Assembly (NCBI GenBank): GCA_947475645.1
Contig: CANJNU010000060.1
Span: 1 to 6,473, forward strand
Length of the DNA stretch: 6,473 nucleotides
Reading direction: 5' to 3'
Origin: Bacteriovoracaceae bacterium
GTDB taxonomy: Bacteria; Bdellovibrionota; UBA1018
Under the pieces are notes generated by a model. That model searched no databases. It was not told where the DNA came from and worked only from the letters and a program-made list of their open reading frames with translations. Positions 1 through 6,140 of the stretch are shown in pieces. Made by a program: the position numbers and the translations under genes. The stretch's first letter is position 1. Each line of letters starts with the position of its first letter.

Positions 1-684
1 AACCAAAATATTGTCGGCCATAAAGTGCGACGCATTAATTACAATTTGAGTTGGAAGTGGCAGTTCTTGGCCCGCACCTTTGAGCATGTCTTCGAACTTT
101 GGAATTACGAAAATTAAGAGAATCGACACCACACCCGCGCCAATGCAAACCACAATAATGGGGTACATCATGGCACTTTTAAGAATGCGCTTCAGCCGAT
201 CGTTATCTTCCATATAGCGGCTTAGCCGTTTAAGCATCGGGTCCATCGAGCCCGAAGCCTCTCCGGCACGCATTAACGAGATAAAGAGTTTAGGGAAAAT
301 TTTGGGATAAGCGCTTAGGGCTTCCCAAAAAAACGAGCCCGACGAAACCCGGCTCTTAATAGTAATAATCGCATTTTTAAGCGTGGTGTGGGCCGTTTGC
401 TCTGTCAGAACATCGAGCGCCTGAACAATAGGCACACCCGAGCTAATCAAAACTTGCAGTTGGCGGGTAAAGGTAACCAGGTCGCCAATCGGAACCGAGC
501 CCGACCCGCCAGAGAACAGTGCCTTACCTAAATCGGCTTCGAGTAATCCCGCCTTATTAATCTTCGTGGGCCGCACGCCCTGCGAGCGCAGTACCAGGCG
601 TAAATCGCCTTCGGTTCCTGCTTCAAGCAGTCCGCTTACTTTCTTTCCCGCCTTGTCGACACCTTGGTATTGAAATTGGGGCAT
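1..684 (-). CDS. pilC: Type IV pilus inner-membrane platform protein PilC (5' part, 3' end outside window)
   Basis: PilC is the polytopic inner-membrane platform on which the PilB and PilT ATPases act, passing their motion to pilin subunits. I translated 228 codons from the ATG at 684; the frame is open to the window edge, so about 55% of a typical 400-residue PilC is present. It starts MPQFQYQG, followed by a short N-terminal domain, then the first T2SSF domain from about residue 70 (LVTFTRQLQVLISSGVPI), with the family-typical RAGEASGSMD at about 139-148. A hydrophobic membrane segment lies at about 173-194, followed by IPKFEDML. The start overlaps the pilT stop by one base (TAATG) and no Shine-Dalgarno sequence is visible, so translation is probably coupled to pilT. 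GspF of type II secretion is the related alternative, but the pilB-pilT context argues for PilC. The second T2SSF domain would lie outside the window. Confidence 0.96.
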   Translation of the reverse strand, partial: MPQFQYQGVDKAGKKVSGLLEAGTEGDLRLVLRSQGVRPTKINKAGLLEADLGKALFSGGSGSVPIGDLVTFTRQLQVLISSGVPIVQALDVLTEQTAHTTLKNAIITIKSRVSSGSFFWEALSAYPKIFPKLFISLMRAGEASGSMDPMLKRLSRYMEDNDRLKRILKSAMMYPIIVVCIGAGVVSILLIFVIPKFEDMLKGAGQELPLPTQIVINASHFMADNILV

Positions 685-1766
685 TATTTTTTATCAGGAA
701 TGGATTGAAGAGCTTTAATAATTTCGTCGGGAACCGAGCTATTCTCAATCGCATCCTTCTTTGAAAGAATGCCCTGCCTGACCAGCGCAACCAGGCTTTG
801 ATTCATGGTTTGCATGCCCGACTCGTCTTGGCCAGTCAGCATCGAGCTATAAAGCTGATGAACCTTATCTTCGCGAATCAGGTTTCGAATCGCCATGTTA
901 GGAATAAGTACTTCGCAAGCCATGGCGCGACCCGGTTCGAAACTTTTGGGCACCAAGATTTGCGAAATCACGCATTGAAGTGTGAACGAAAGGAGTTGGC
1001 GAATCTGTGCTTGCTGATGGGGAGGAAAGGAGTTGACGATACGGTTGACGGTTTGTACGGCACTATTGGTGTGAAGCGAGCCAAAGACTAAATGCCCAGT
1101 TTCGGCCATGGTTAGGGCGGCTTCGATGGTTTCGGCGTCGCGAAGCTCACCGACTAAAATGAAGTCGGGGTCCTGCCGCAAAAGCTGCCGAAGTGCTGCA
1201 TGAAAGGTAACGGTGTCTGAACCCACCTCGCGCTGATTCACAACGCAGTTTTTATGGGCGTGAACAAACTCGATAGGGTCTTCGAGCGTAATTAAATGAC
1301 CATTTTCTTCGCGGTTCAGTACGTCTAGAATTGCAGCCAAAGACGTAGACTTACCGCTTCCGGTGGGGCCTGTAACCAGAATCAGTCCGTTGGGTTTGCG
1401 AATCATTTTTCTAAGGACTTGAGGAAGCTTCAGTGTGTCGAAGTCGGGAATGGAAATAGGGATTTGCCGAAACACAGCCGCCACCGAGCCGCGCTGAAAG
1501 AATAGATTTCCGCGAAACCGGGCTAGATCTTTAATACCGAAAGAGAAATCGAGCTCGAGATTTTTTTCGAACTCGGCCTTCTGCTGTTCGTTAATTACCG
1601 CGTAGCAAATTTCTTTCGTGTCGGCCGGAGTAAGGGGGTCTACCTTCACCTTTACCATTCTACCGCTAATTCTAAATTCAGGCGGCACACCCACGGTAAT
1701 GTGTAGGTCAGAGGCCCCCTGTTCAACCATGGCCTTCAGAAGGGCTGCTAACGCAACTTTAGCCAT
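684..1766 (-). CDS. pilT: Type IV pilus retraction ATPase PilT
   Basis: PilT is a cytoplasmic hexameric ATPase that depolymerises the pilus and powers twitching and retraction. The 360-residue product is slightly longer than the usual ~345. It has the family N-terminus (LLKAMVEQGASDLHITVG, residues 9-26), Walker A GPTGSGKS at 133-140, Asp box ITLEDPIEF at 159-167, Walker B ILVGE at 203-207 and His box TGHLVFGSLHT at 223-233. The C-terminal AIRNLIRE at 292-299 is the signature needed for retraction in studied PilT proteins and separates it from PilB. No zinc tetracysteine is present, as expected. PilU is the closest alternative; the AIRNLIRE motif and the place between pilB and pilC favour PilT. 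The ATG lies 3 bp after the pilB stop, with GGAG at 1776-1779 spaced 9 bases away inside the end of pilB, so the two are co-translated from one message. Confidence 0.97.
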   Translation of the reverse strand: MAKVALAALLKAMVEQGASDLHITVGVPPEFRISGRMVKVKVDPLTPADTKEICYAVINEQQKAEFEKNLELDFSFGIKDLARFRGNLFFQRGSVAAVFRQIPISIPDFDTLKLPQVLRKMIRKPNGLILVTGPTGSGKSTSLAAILDVLNREENGHLITLEDPIEFVHAHKNCVVNQREVGSDTVTFHAALRQLLRQDPDFILVGELRDAETIEAALTMAETGHLVFGSLHTNSAVQTVNRIVNSFPPHQQAQIRQLLSFTLQCVISQILVPKSFEPGRAMACEVLIPNMAIRNLIREDKVHQLYSSMLTGQDESGMQTMNQSLVALVRQGILSKKDAIENSSVPDEIIKALQSIPDKK

Positions 1767-1769
1767 GAT

Positions 1770-3503
1770 TCAATTCTCCATCGTGAGGCTAATCGCCTCT
1801 TCAAGGGTGGTTTTGCCTTCAGCCGCCTTGCTTAGCGCTGACTGTCGCAGGGTTTTCATTCCTTCGCGTACGGCTTGCTTCTTAATGTCGATAATACTCT
1901 CGCCGCGTAAAACCATTTCTTTTAGGGTGGGCGAGAAATCGAGTACTTCGTAGATTGCAACGCGGCCCTTGTAGCCAGTGTTATTGCAGTTCGTGCAGCC
2001 CTTACCCTTCAGGAATGTTCCTTTGGCCACTTCGTCGGCCGTAAGACCAAACTGAAGGAGCTTTTCTTTGGGTACCGGTGCCTCGATTTTGCACTTTGCG
2101 CAAATTGTGCGCAGTAGGCGTTGGGCAACGATTGTATTTAACGAGGCCACCACCAAAAAGGGTTCAAGGCCCATGTTAATAAGTCGAGTAATGGTGCTGG
2201 CGGCATCGTTGGTGTGAAGGGTAGATAAAACGAGGTGGCCTGTAAGGGCTGCTTGCACCGCTACTTCGGCGGTTTCGAAATCGCGAATTTCTCCCACTAA
2301 AATAGTATCGGGGTCTTGGCGAAGAAGTGCTCGCAATACAGCAGCAAATGTAAGCCCTACGTCCTTATTAATTTGGCATTGGTTAATGCCTTCTAGATTG
2401 TATTCGACGGGGTCTTCGGCTGTAGATAAATTGTCGCTTACTTGGTTAAGTTCGGTCAGGGCCGAATAAAGCGTCGTCGTTTTACCGCTTCCGGTAGGCC
2501 CAGTTACTAAAACTAAGCCGTTCGGGCAGTAAATTCCTTTTTTAAAAACCTCGAGTTGCTTGGCTTCAAAGCCCAGTTTCATTAAATCGAGTTGTAGGTT
2601 GCCTTGGCTTAATAAGCGAAGCACTACTTTTTCGCCAAAGAGAGTGGGCATCGAGTTTACACGAAAGTCCATCTCTTTGCCGCCCGCTTTAAGCTTAATG
2701 CGCCCATCTTGTGGAATGCGGCTTTCGGCGATGTCCATTCGAGACATAATTTTAAAGCGGGCAATTACTGCACGACGCATTTCGGGTGGAATTTGTAAAA
2801 TTTCGCTCAGTACGCCATCCACGCGCATGCGCACGCGAAATCGTTTCTCGTAGGGTTCGACATGAATGTCGCTGGCCATTTTGCGAATACCTTCGCTTAG
2901 AATGCCGTTTACAAGAGTAATTACCGGAGCGGTGTCTTGGTCAGAGTTTCCCGAGTCGATATCGTGAATTTGGGCGATTTCGAGGTTAATCTCACCCCCG
3001 CCGGTGCCGCTTGCGGCATCCACGCGGGCTTCTTCTTTTTTCTGGGTCTTAAAGCTTTCAAAGGCGGCACTGGCCACCTGTGCGCCTCCGTAAAACTTAG
3101 CGAATGTTTGGTCGAATGCCGTGTGAAACGTCAGCACCGATTCGATATTCAGCTTGGTGCTAAATTTTAAATCTTCTAATCCATGCGCTTGGGTAGGGTC
3201 GCATATGGCAACCACCAGCGTACCCTTATTCGACTGAATCGGAATCGCTCCGTATTTGCGAGATAGATCGCCCGGAATTAATTTCAGTACTTCGGGCTTA
3301 ATTTCGTACTTAAGAAGGTTAATCGTCGGAAGATGAAATTTTTGTCCGAGATAGAAAAGAAGTTTGGCTTCTGCCACCACCTTCTTTTCTATCAAGTAAC
3401 GGACATAGCTTCCCCCGCTTTTCGCCGCTTCTGCGGCTTCAGCAAACTGCGCCTGAGTAATAATTCGATCTTTGGCTAACAGCTCAGCCAGTTGCTTCGA
3501 CAT
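1770..3503 (-). CDS. pilB: Type IV pilus extension ATPase PilB
   Basis: PilB is the cytoplasmic hexameric ATPase that drives pilin polymerisation through PilC. The 577-residue product has the normal length. An N-terminal GSPII_E_N/MshEN-type region covers about residues 1-145, then a low-complexity linker (about 150-190), then the motor: SDIHVEPYE at 211-219, Walker A GPTGSGKT at 335-342, Asp box TAEDPVEY at 361-368, Walker B ILVGE at 401-405, and His box TGHLVLSTLHTND at 421-433. A zinc site is formed by C468/C471 and C503/C506, typical of PilB/GspE and absent from PilT. The stop is TGA, 3 bp before pilT. The start follows the pilA stop by 9 bp in the same reading frame, without a Shine-Dalgarno sequence. 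GspE of type II secretion is the alternative, rejected because pilA and pilT flank it. The N-terminal MshEN motifs look degenerate (no RLG), so c-di-GMP binding is doubtful. Confidence 0.97.
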   Translation of the reverse strand: MSKQLAELLAKDRIITQAQFAEAAEAAKSGGSYVRYLIEKKVVAEAKLLFYLGQKFHLPTINLLKYEIKPEVLKLIPGDLSRKYGAIPIQSNKGTLVVAICDPTQAHGLEDLKFSTKLNIESVLTFHTAFDQTFAKFYGGAQVASAAFESFKTQKKEEARVDAASGTGGGEINLEIAQIHDIDSGNSDQDTAPVITLVNGILSEGIRKMASDIHVEPYEKRFRVRMRVDGVLSEILQIPPEMRRAVIARFKIMSRMDIAESRIPQDGRIKLKAGGKEMDFRVNSMPTLFGEKVVLRLLSQGNLQLDLMKLGFEAKQLEVFKKGIYCPNGLVLVTGPTGSGKTTTLYSALTELNQVSDNLSTAEDPVEYNLEGINQCQINKDVGLTFAAVLRALLRQDPDTILVGEIRDFETAEVAVQAALTGHLVLSTLHTNDAASTITRLINMGLEPFLVVASLNTIVAQRLLRTICAKCKIEAPVPKEKLLQFGLTADEVAKGTFLKGKGCTNCNNTGYKGRVAIYEVLDFSPTLKEMVLRGESIIDIKKQAVREGMKTLRQSALSKAAEGKTTLEEAISLTMEN

Positions 3504-3512
3504 GGGGTGGGG
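3504..3512 (-). promoter_or_regulatory. C-rich pilA-pilB junction without a ribosome binding site
   Basis: The nine bases between the pilA stop (TAA) and the pilB ATG read CCCCACCCC on the coding strand. The last codons of pilA (ACAAAACCGAACCTC) contain no purine-rich Shine-Dalgarno match either. PilB therefore probably depends on ribosomes terminating on pilA and restarting, or on leaderless-like weak initiation. pilA and pilB are in the same frame, separated only by the TAA and three codons. No downstream start fits PilB better. Confidence 0.6.
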
Positions 3513-4112
3513 TTAGAGGTTCGGTTTTGTATTCGTAATCATTTTGGCTTGGTCAACTGTCCATTCGTCCGCAGTGCTTGTTGATGTTGAAACGATTCCA
3601 GCTGCTCCAGCGGTGAAAGTCGTCTTTGAGGCAATGTTAGCCGTAGCTGGGACAGCAGTAGAAGCTACTGGTGTTCCTGAAGCTGACGCATTTGCCGCAA
3701 ATTGCGAGTCGGATGTGAAGGTGCAAATTAGATTTGCTGCACCGTCTGCATTCCAGGTGTAAGTTGCACAAGAGATGTCCTGCTTTGATCCGGGGCCACA
3801 GGTTTTTGGGTCGCTGAAGAAGCCTGTAGCGTAATAGCGCTTCTGCGTCTGGTTAGCGATAGGATTAGGATCGTAACCAATCTGTTTGAGGCACTGAGTG
3901 TAGGTACCCTGTTCTGTCGCATAGGTTTGTTCGGCTGTGTAGATAGCAGCGAGGCTAATTTTCGCCTCACTTTGTCTAGCTTTTGACTGGAACTTAGAAT
4001 ACTGCGGCACCGCGATCGCGGCCAAAATGCCGATGATGGCGACGACCACCATCAGTTCGACGAGAGTGAAACCGCTTGAGTTGCTGAGAAGATTCTTACT
4101 TAATTTTTTCAT
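3513..4112 (-). CDS. pilA: Major type IV pilin PilA (type IVa prepilin)
   Basis: This is the structural subunit of the pilus fibre, made as an inner-membrane prepilin and cleaved and N-methylated by PilD. The 199-residue product has a 14-residue leader ending NSSG, then the mature N-terminus [22 protein letters not shown] with Glu5 and the usual hydrophobic helix, then [12 protein letters not shown]. The globular part has four cysteines (74, 105, 115, 130) that could form disulfides. Residues about 136-180 are very rich in Ala, Ser and Thr, followed by EWTVDQAK near the C-terminus. The mature length of 185 is in the normal range. The reading frame stays open back to an ATG at 4289, but I chose 4112 because it gives a standard leader and has AAAGGG nine bases upstream. 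It directly precedes pilB, and segments such as AAIYTAE and RYYATGF resemble Bdellovibrio-group and deltaproteobacterial pilins. A pseudopilin is the alternative, disfavoured by size and position. Confidence 0.93.
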   Translation of the reverse strand: MKKLSKNLLSNSSGFTLVELMVVVAIIGILAAIAVPQYSKFQSKARQSEAKISLAAIYTAEQTYATEQGTYTQCLKQIGYDPNPIANQTQKRYYATGFFSDPKTCGPGSKQDISCATYTWNADGAANLICTFTSDSQFAANASASGTPVASTAVPATANIASKTTFTAGAAGIVSTSTSTADEWTVDQAKMITNTKPNL

Positions 4113-4121
4113 GGATCTGAA

Positions 4122-4127
4122 CCCTTT
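4122..4127 (-). promoter_or_regulatory. Ribosome binding site that fixes the pilA start
   Basis: The coding strand reads AAAGGG, nine bases before the ATG at 4112. This supports the internal start with the 14-residue prepilin leader over the longer open frame beginning at 4289. Confidence 0.65.
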
Positions 4128-4217
4128 GTGAATTCTATCGATTTGAATTGGTTGAGGTCGCGCGGCTGTACTTACGAATACACATGCGCGAACAAATAAC
4201 TTTGAAAACCAGTCTTG

Positions 4218-4245
4218 AGTGTAGCGCTCTTTTGAATTCGAGCAA
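4218..4245 (-). promoter_or_regulatory. Candidate sigma70-type promoter for pilA
   Basis: On the minus strand TTGCTC (4245-4240) is followed after 16 bases by TACACT (4223-4218), itself preceded by GC. The -10 matches TATAAT at 4 of 6 positions and the -35 matches TTGACA at 3 of 6. Transcription would start near 4211 and leave a leader of about 100 bases before the pilA ATG. The match is weak and was found by eye. Confidence 0.28.
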
Positions 4246-4334
4246 ACGAATCTGGTCGTCCCCCACTTTTGGTAGTGGACCTGCGTCAATAATCTGCCAA
4301 GCCTGTTTCCAGCGCTGGGCTAAGTTTGCGTCAT

Positions 4335-4349
4335 GTCCGAATTTCGGAC
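4335..4349. repeat. Perfect 7-bp inverted repeat upstream of pilA
   Basis: GTCCGAA and TTCGGAC are separated by one central base. It lies about 225 bp before the pilA start and about 65 bp after the end of the minor-pilin gene. A one-base centre suits a dimeric regulator site better than a hairpin, although a 5-bp stem with a 5-base loop is possible. CATGTC occurs at 4332-4337, overlapping the repeat, and again at 4358-4363. No T-run follows on either strand, so it is not an intrinsic terminator. Confidence 0.5.
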
Positions 4350-4413
4350 TTAAAGAACATGTCAGAACCCATCGGGGGCGTGGATTGACCTCGGGCTTCT
4401 TCCGCTTTGTTTT

Positions 4414-5286
4414 TCAGAGGGGTTTAATTCGGCAACACCGCACCCACATCGAGGTGGGCCTGACAGGATTTTCGTTGCCCCAGTCGCGGCAGCTGACCGA
4501 CCAGCGAGTGGGCGCACCAAGCGAATAAAGTGGATGGGCTACAGAACTTTGGATCAACGCGCCGGTAAACGGCCCAGACAGTGCAATGTTTGACGGCGGC
4601 GAGGTGGGACATTCACCGCCACCCCCCAGGGCAACCTCGTCGGCCTCGCAACTGAGCTGCCAAAGAGTGGGTGAGGTTGCGGCCGCAAGTTCGCGGGTGT
4701 TGGGAACCGATGCATACACACCATTGATTTGGGTTACCGGCACGGTTCGTGTAGTGCACACCAGATTTTGCGGCGGGGTGAGCGAGCTGCAACTGAGAAT
4801 CGATCGGTCTGCATTGAGAGTGAATGAGAGTGGAATGATGCGCTTGTTTCTCAGTGCTTCACTTCCAAGCCAGTGTTCCTGTGCCGTCTTTTTACCCTCG
4901 ATCGTGAATTCATACATTCCGGGCGCACCCGTTCGAATTGGGGTAACGGCCATTTTTGTAATTTGAAATGATCCATAGCTTTGACCCATGCTTACTAAGG
5001 TTACACCTGAATTTAAGTCTTGAAGTGAGGTCAGGCCGTCAATGCTAGGCTCAGGATAGTGGGCCGCAATCTTCACGACCTTGTTTTTAAAGTAGCGCGT
5101 GCAAAGTTCGCTGGGTTCGAGTGATACCGTCACCAGCTGAACGAGATTGTTCCAGTCTTGCTGAATGCTAAGTGTTTTTGATTGGCGTTGGGTCGAGTTA
5201 ATGGCTTCGAGTACGCCCATGATTAAGGCAAACGAAGTGCCCATCATTACCAAAATGCCAACTAATCCCACTCCCCGTTGGTTCAT
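4414..5286 (-). CDS. Minor pilin-like protein with short leader, no Glu5 and Cys-rich C-terminal module
   Basis: I do not recognise a named family for the 290-residue product. The N-terminus (MNQRG, then VGLVGILVMMGTSFALIMGV) looks like a class III prepilin: a five-residue leader ending in Gly, then a hydrophobic helix to about residue 27. Position 5 of the mature form is Gly, not Glu. DWNNLV at 44-49 and the LGSEALRNKRIIPLSFTLNAD stretch (140-160) match the upstream gene product. The C-terminal part has CEADEVALGGGGEC (213-226), WSVSC (262-266) and a terminal CC pair (284-285). By analogy with T4P minor pilins and GspK-like proteins lacking Glu5, I infer an inner-membrane-assembled, externally exposed subunit at or near the pilus tip. 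Its ATG overlaps the previous stop (ATGA), with AAAGG upstream. The prepilin assignment is fairly secure; the tip role is inference. Confidence 0.75.
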   Translation of the reverse strand: MNQRGVGLVGILVMMGTSFALIMGVLEAINSTQRQSKTLSIQQDWNNLVQLVTVSLEPSELCTRYFKNKVVKIAAHYPEPSIDGLTSLQDLNSGVTLVSMGQSYGSFQITKMAVTPIRTGAPGMYEFTIEGKKTAQEHWLGSEALRNKRIIPLSFTLNADRSILSCSSLTPPQNLVCTTRTVPVTQINGVYASVPNTRELAAATSPTLWQLSCEADEVALGGGGECPTSPPSNIALSGPFTGALIQSSVAHPLYSLGAPTRWSVSCRDWGNENPVRPTSMWVRCCRIKPL

Positions 5287-6140
5287 TTAAGGCCTTTCTT
5301 GCAGCAAATGGCGACGGAAAAAGACTTGAAGGTGGCACCGCAAGAAACTTGCCATCCGTTTTCTATGGCTTGAGATTCGAATGCCCCGCATCCCCCATAG
5401 CAATTAGCTACATCGCAGCCGCCCCCGCCGCCAGTAAGAACTTCATCCGGCGCGCACAGGGCAATTGCCTTGATTTTGAACTCGGAGACGGTACGGCAGC
5501 TTAATTGCGCGGCTGAAGTGGACGGGGTACTACTTTGAAATGATAGATTCTCGGCGCACGTGAAGATGGATTGGTCTACGGGGTCGACCACAAGGGTAAG
5601 TGGAATGGGTTGTTGGGTCTGTAAGTGCGAGCCACCTAACAGCAAAGTGGCAGAACCGGTTTTTACACCTTTGAATAGAATGCCCGCACGATAAAGGTAA
5701 TACGTCTTTTGTTGTGTAGGGCGAATGGGGTCTGGGTATGTTTTCGCTATAAAAGAGTTACCCAGCGACCTTACTTCGACTTGGCTTACCTGGAACGAAG
5801 AAAAAGTTTGACCCACCCGAATGAATGAAGATGTAGAAGTTGAGGCGCCTACCGGAGTAAGGGCATGGCTTTCTGTTTTTGCAGGATCGAAGGTAAATTG
5901 AGGGACGGGCATGGCTCCAAAAAACTGATGGCATTGTTGAGGATTGTTTACTTGCATGGTCACTTGATTGACGAACTGATTCCAGTCGTTCACGGTAGCA
6001 CTGTTTTTTGCCGACCTGTTTTGTAGGTTTATGATCTGCGCAGCCGCTAAAACCAGAATGGAAGAAACGGCGATTGCTACCGTAATTTCGAGCAGCGAGA
6101 ATCCGCGTAATTTCGAGCGATATTTCACTGAGTGTTTCAA
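5283..6140 (-). CDS. Minor pilin-like protein, type IV prepilin N-terminus and Cys-rich C-terminal module
   Basis: The 285-residue product has a clear class III signal: a 13-residue leader ending KLRG, then FSLLEITVAIAVSSILVLAAAQII with Glu5. This implies processing by PilD and insertion in the inner membrane before assembly into a pilus. The rest is not a family I can name. It shares DWNQFV (52-57), LGGSHL...PIPLTLVVD (168-186) and SIFTC (191-195) with both neighbours. Its C-terminal module contains CAPDEVLTGGGGGC (229-242), CYGGC (247-251), GWQVSC (262-267) and CC at 279-280. The cysteine number suggests disulfides in an exported domain. The start is TTG, directly after the upstream TAG, chosen because a stop precedes it in frame and AAGGTGG lies eight bases upstream; a GTG four codons later is the alternative. 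It is co-translated with the next gene through an ATGA overlap. A minor pilin or tip adhesin is my inference. Confidence 0.78.
   Translation of the reverse strand: MKHSVKYRSKLRGFSLLEITVAIAVSSILVLAAAQIINLQNRSAKNSATVNDWNQFVNQVTMQVNNPQQCHQFFGAMPVPQFTFDPAKTESHALTPVGASTSTSSFIRVGQTFSSFQVSQVEVRSLGNSFIAKTYPDPIRPTQQKTYYLYRAGILFKGVKTGSATLLLGGSHLQTQQPIPLTLVVDPVDQSIFTCAENLSFQSSTPSTSAAQLSCRTVSEFKIKAIALCAPDEVLTGGGGGCDVANCYGGCGAFESQAIENGWQVSCGATFKSFSVAICCKKGLK

Larger units (their letters stand above)
4113..4413. other. Intergenic region between the minor-pilin set and pilA
   Basis: About 300 bases without a convincing gene. It should carry the pilA promoter, because it is the only sizeable gap in the window. 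Visible items are the pilA ribosome binding site, a weak sigma70-type -35/-10 pair at 4218-4245, a second possible -10 (TAGAAT, 4132-4137) with no -35, a small hairpin at 4263-4278 (CCACT/AGTGG stem), and a perfect inverted repeat at 4335-4349. I see no stem followed by a T-run, so there is no clear intrinsic terminator after the upstream gene, and some read-through from the minor-pilin genes into pilA is possible. Confidence 0.6.

Noticed and set aside
1..3503. A type II secretion system (GspE/GspF) rather than a pilus
   Set aside because: A PilT retraction ATPase with AIRNLIRE and a full-size major pilin next to PilB are T4P features not found in type II secretion operons.
4263..4278. Hairpin CCACT/AGTGG as a terminator or riboswitch
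   Set aside because: The stem is only five pairs (seven with a bulge), no T-run follows, and nothing matches a known leader RNA.
4113..4289. An N-terminal extension of PilA by 59 residues, from an ATG at 4289
   Set aside because: The extension has no leader or domain character, and the internal ATG at 4112 has a Shine-Dalgarno sequence and gives a standard 14-residue prepilin leader. The open frame is only 177 bases and can occur by chance.
4295..4311. A sigma54-like promoter (TGGAAACAGGCTTGG on the minus strand) for pilA, as in PilSR-controlled systems
   Set aside because: It has the -24 TGG and the TTG, but GG instead of the nearly invariant GC at -12. The overlapping TTGGCAGATTATTGAC also fails the GG-N10-GC spacing.
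4148..4966. Plus-strand open frames across the pilA upstream gap and the minor-pilin gene
   Set aside because: They mirror well-supported minus-strand coding sequence, are rich in unusual composition, and have no ribosome binding site or family similarity that I can see.
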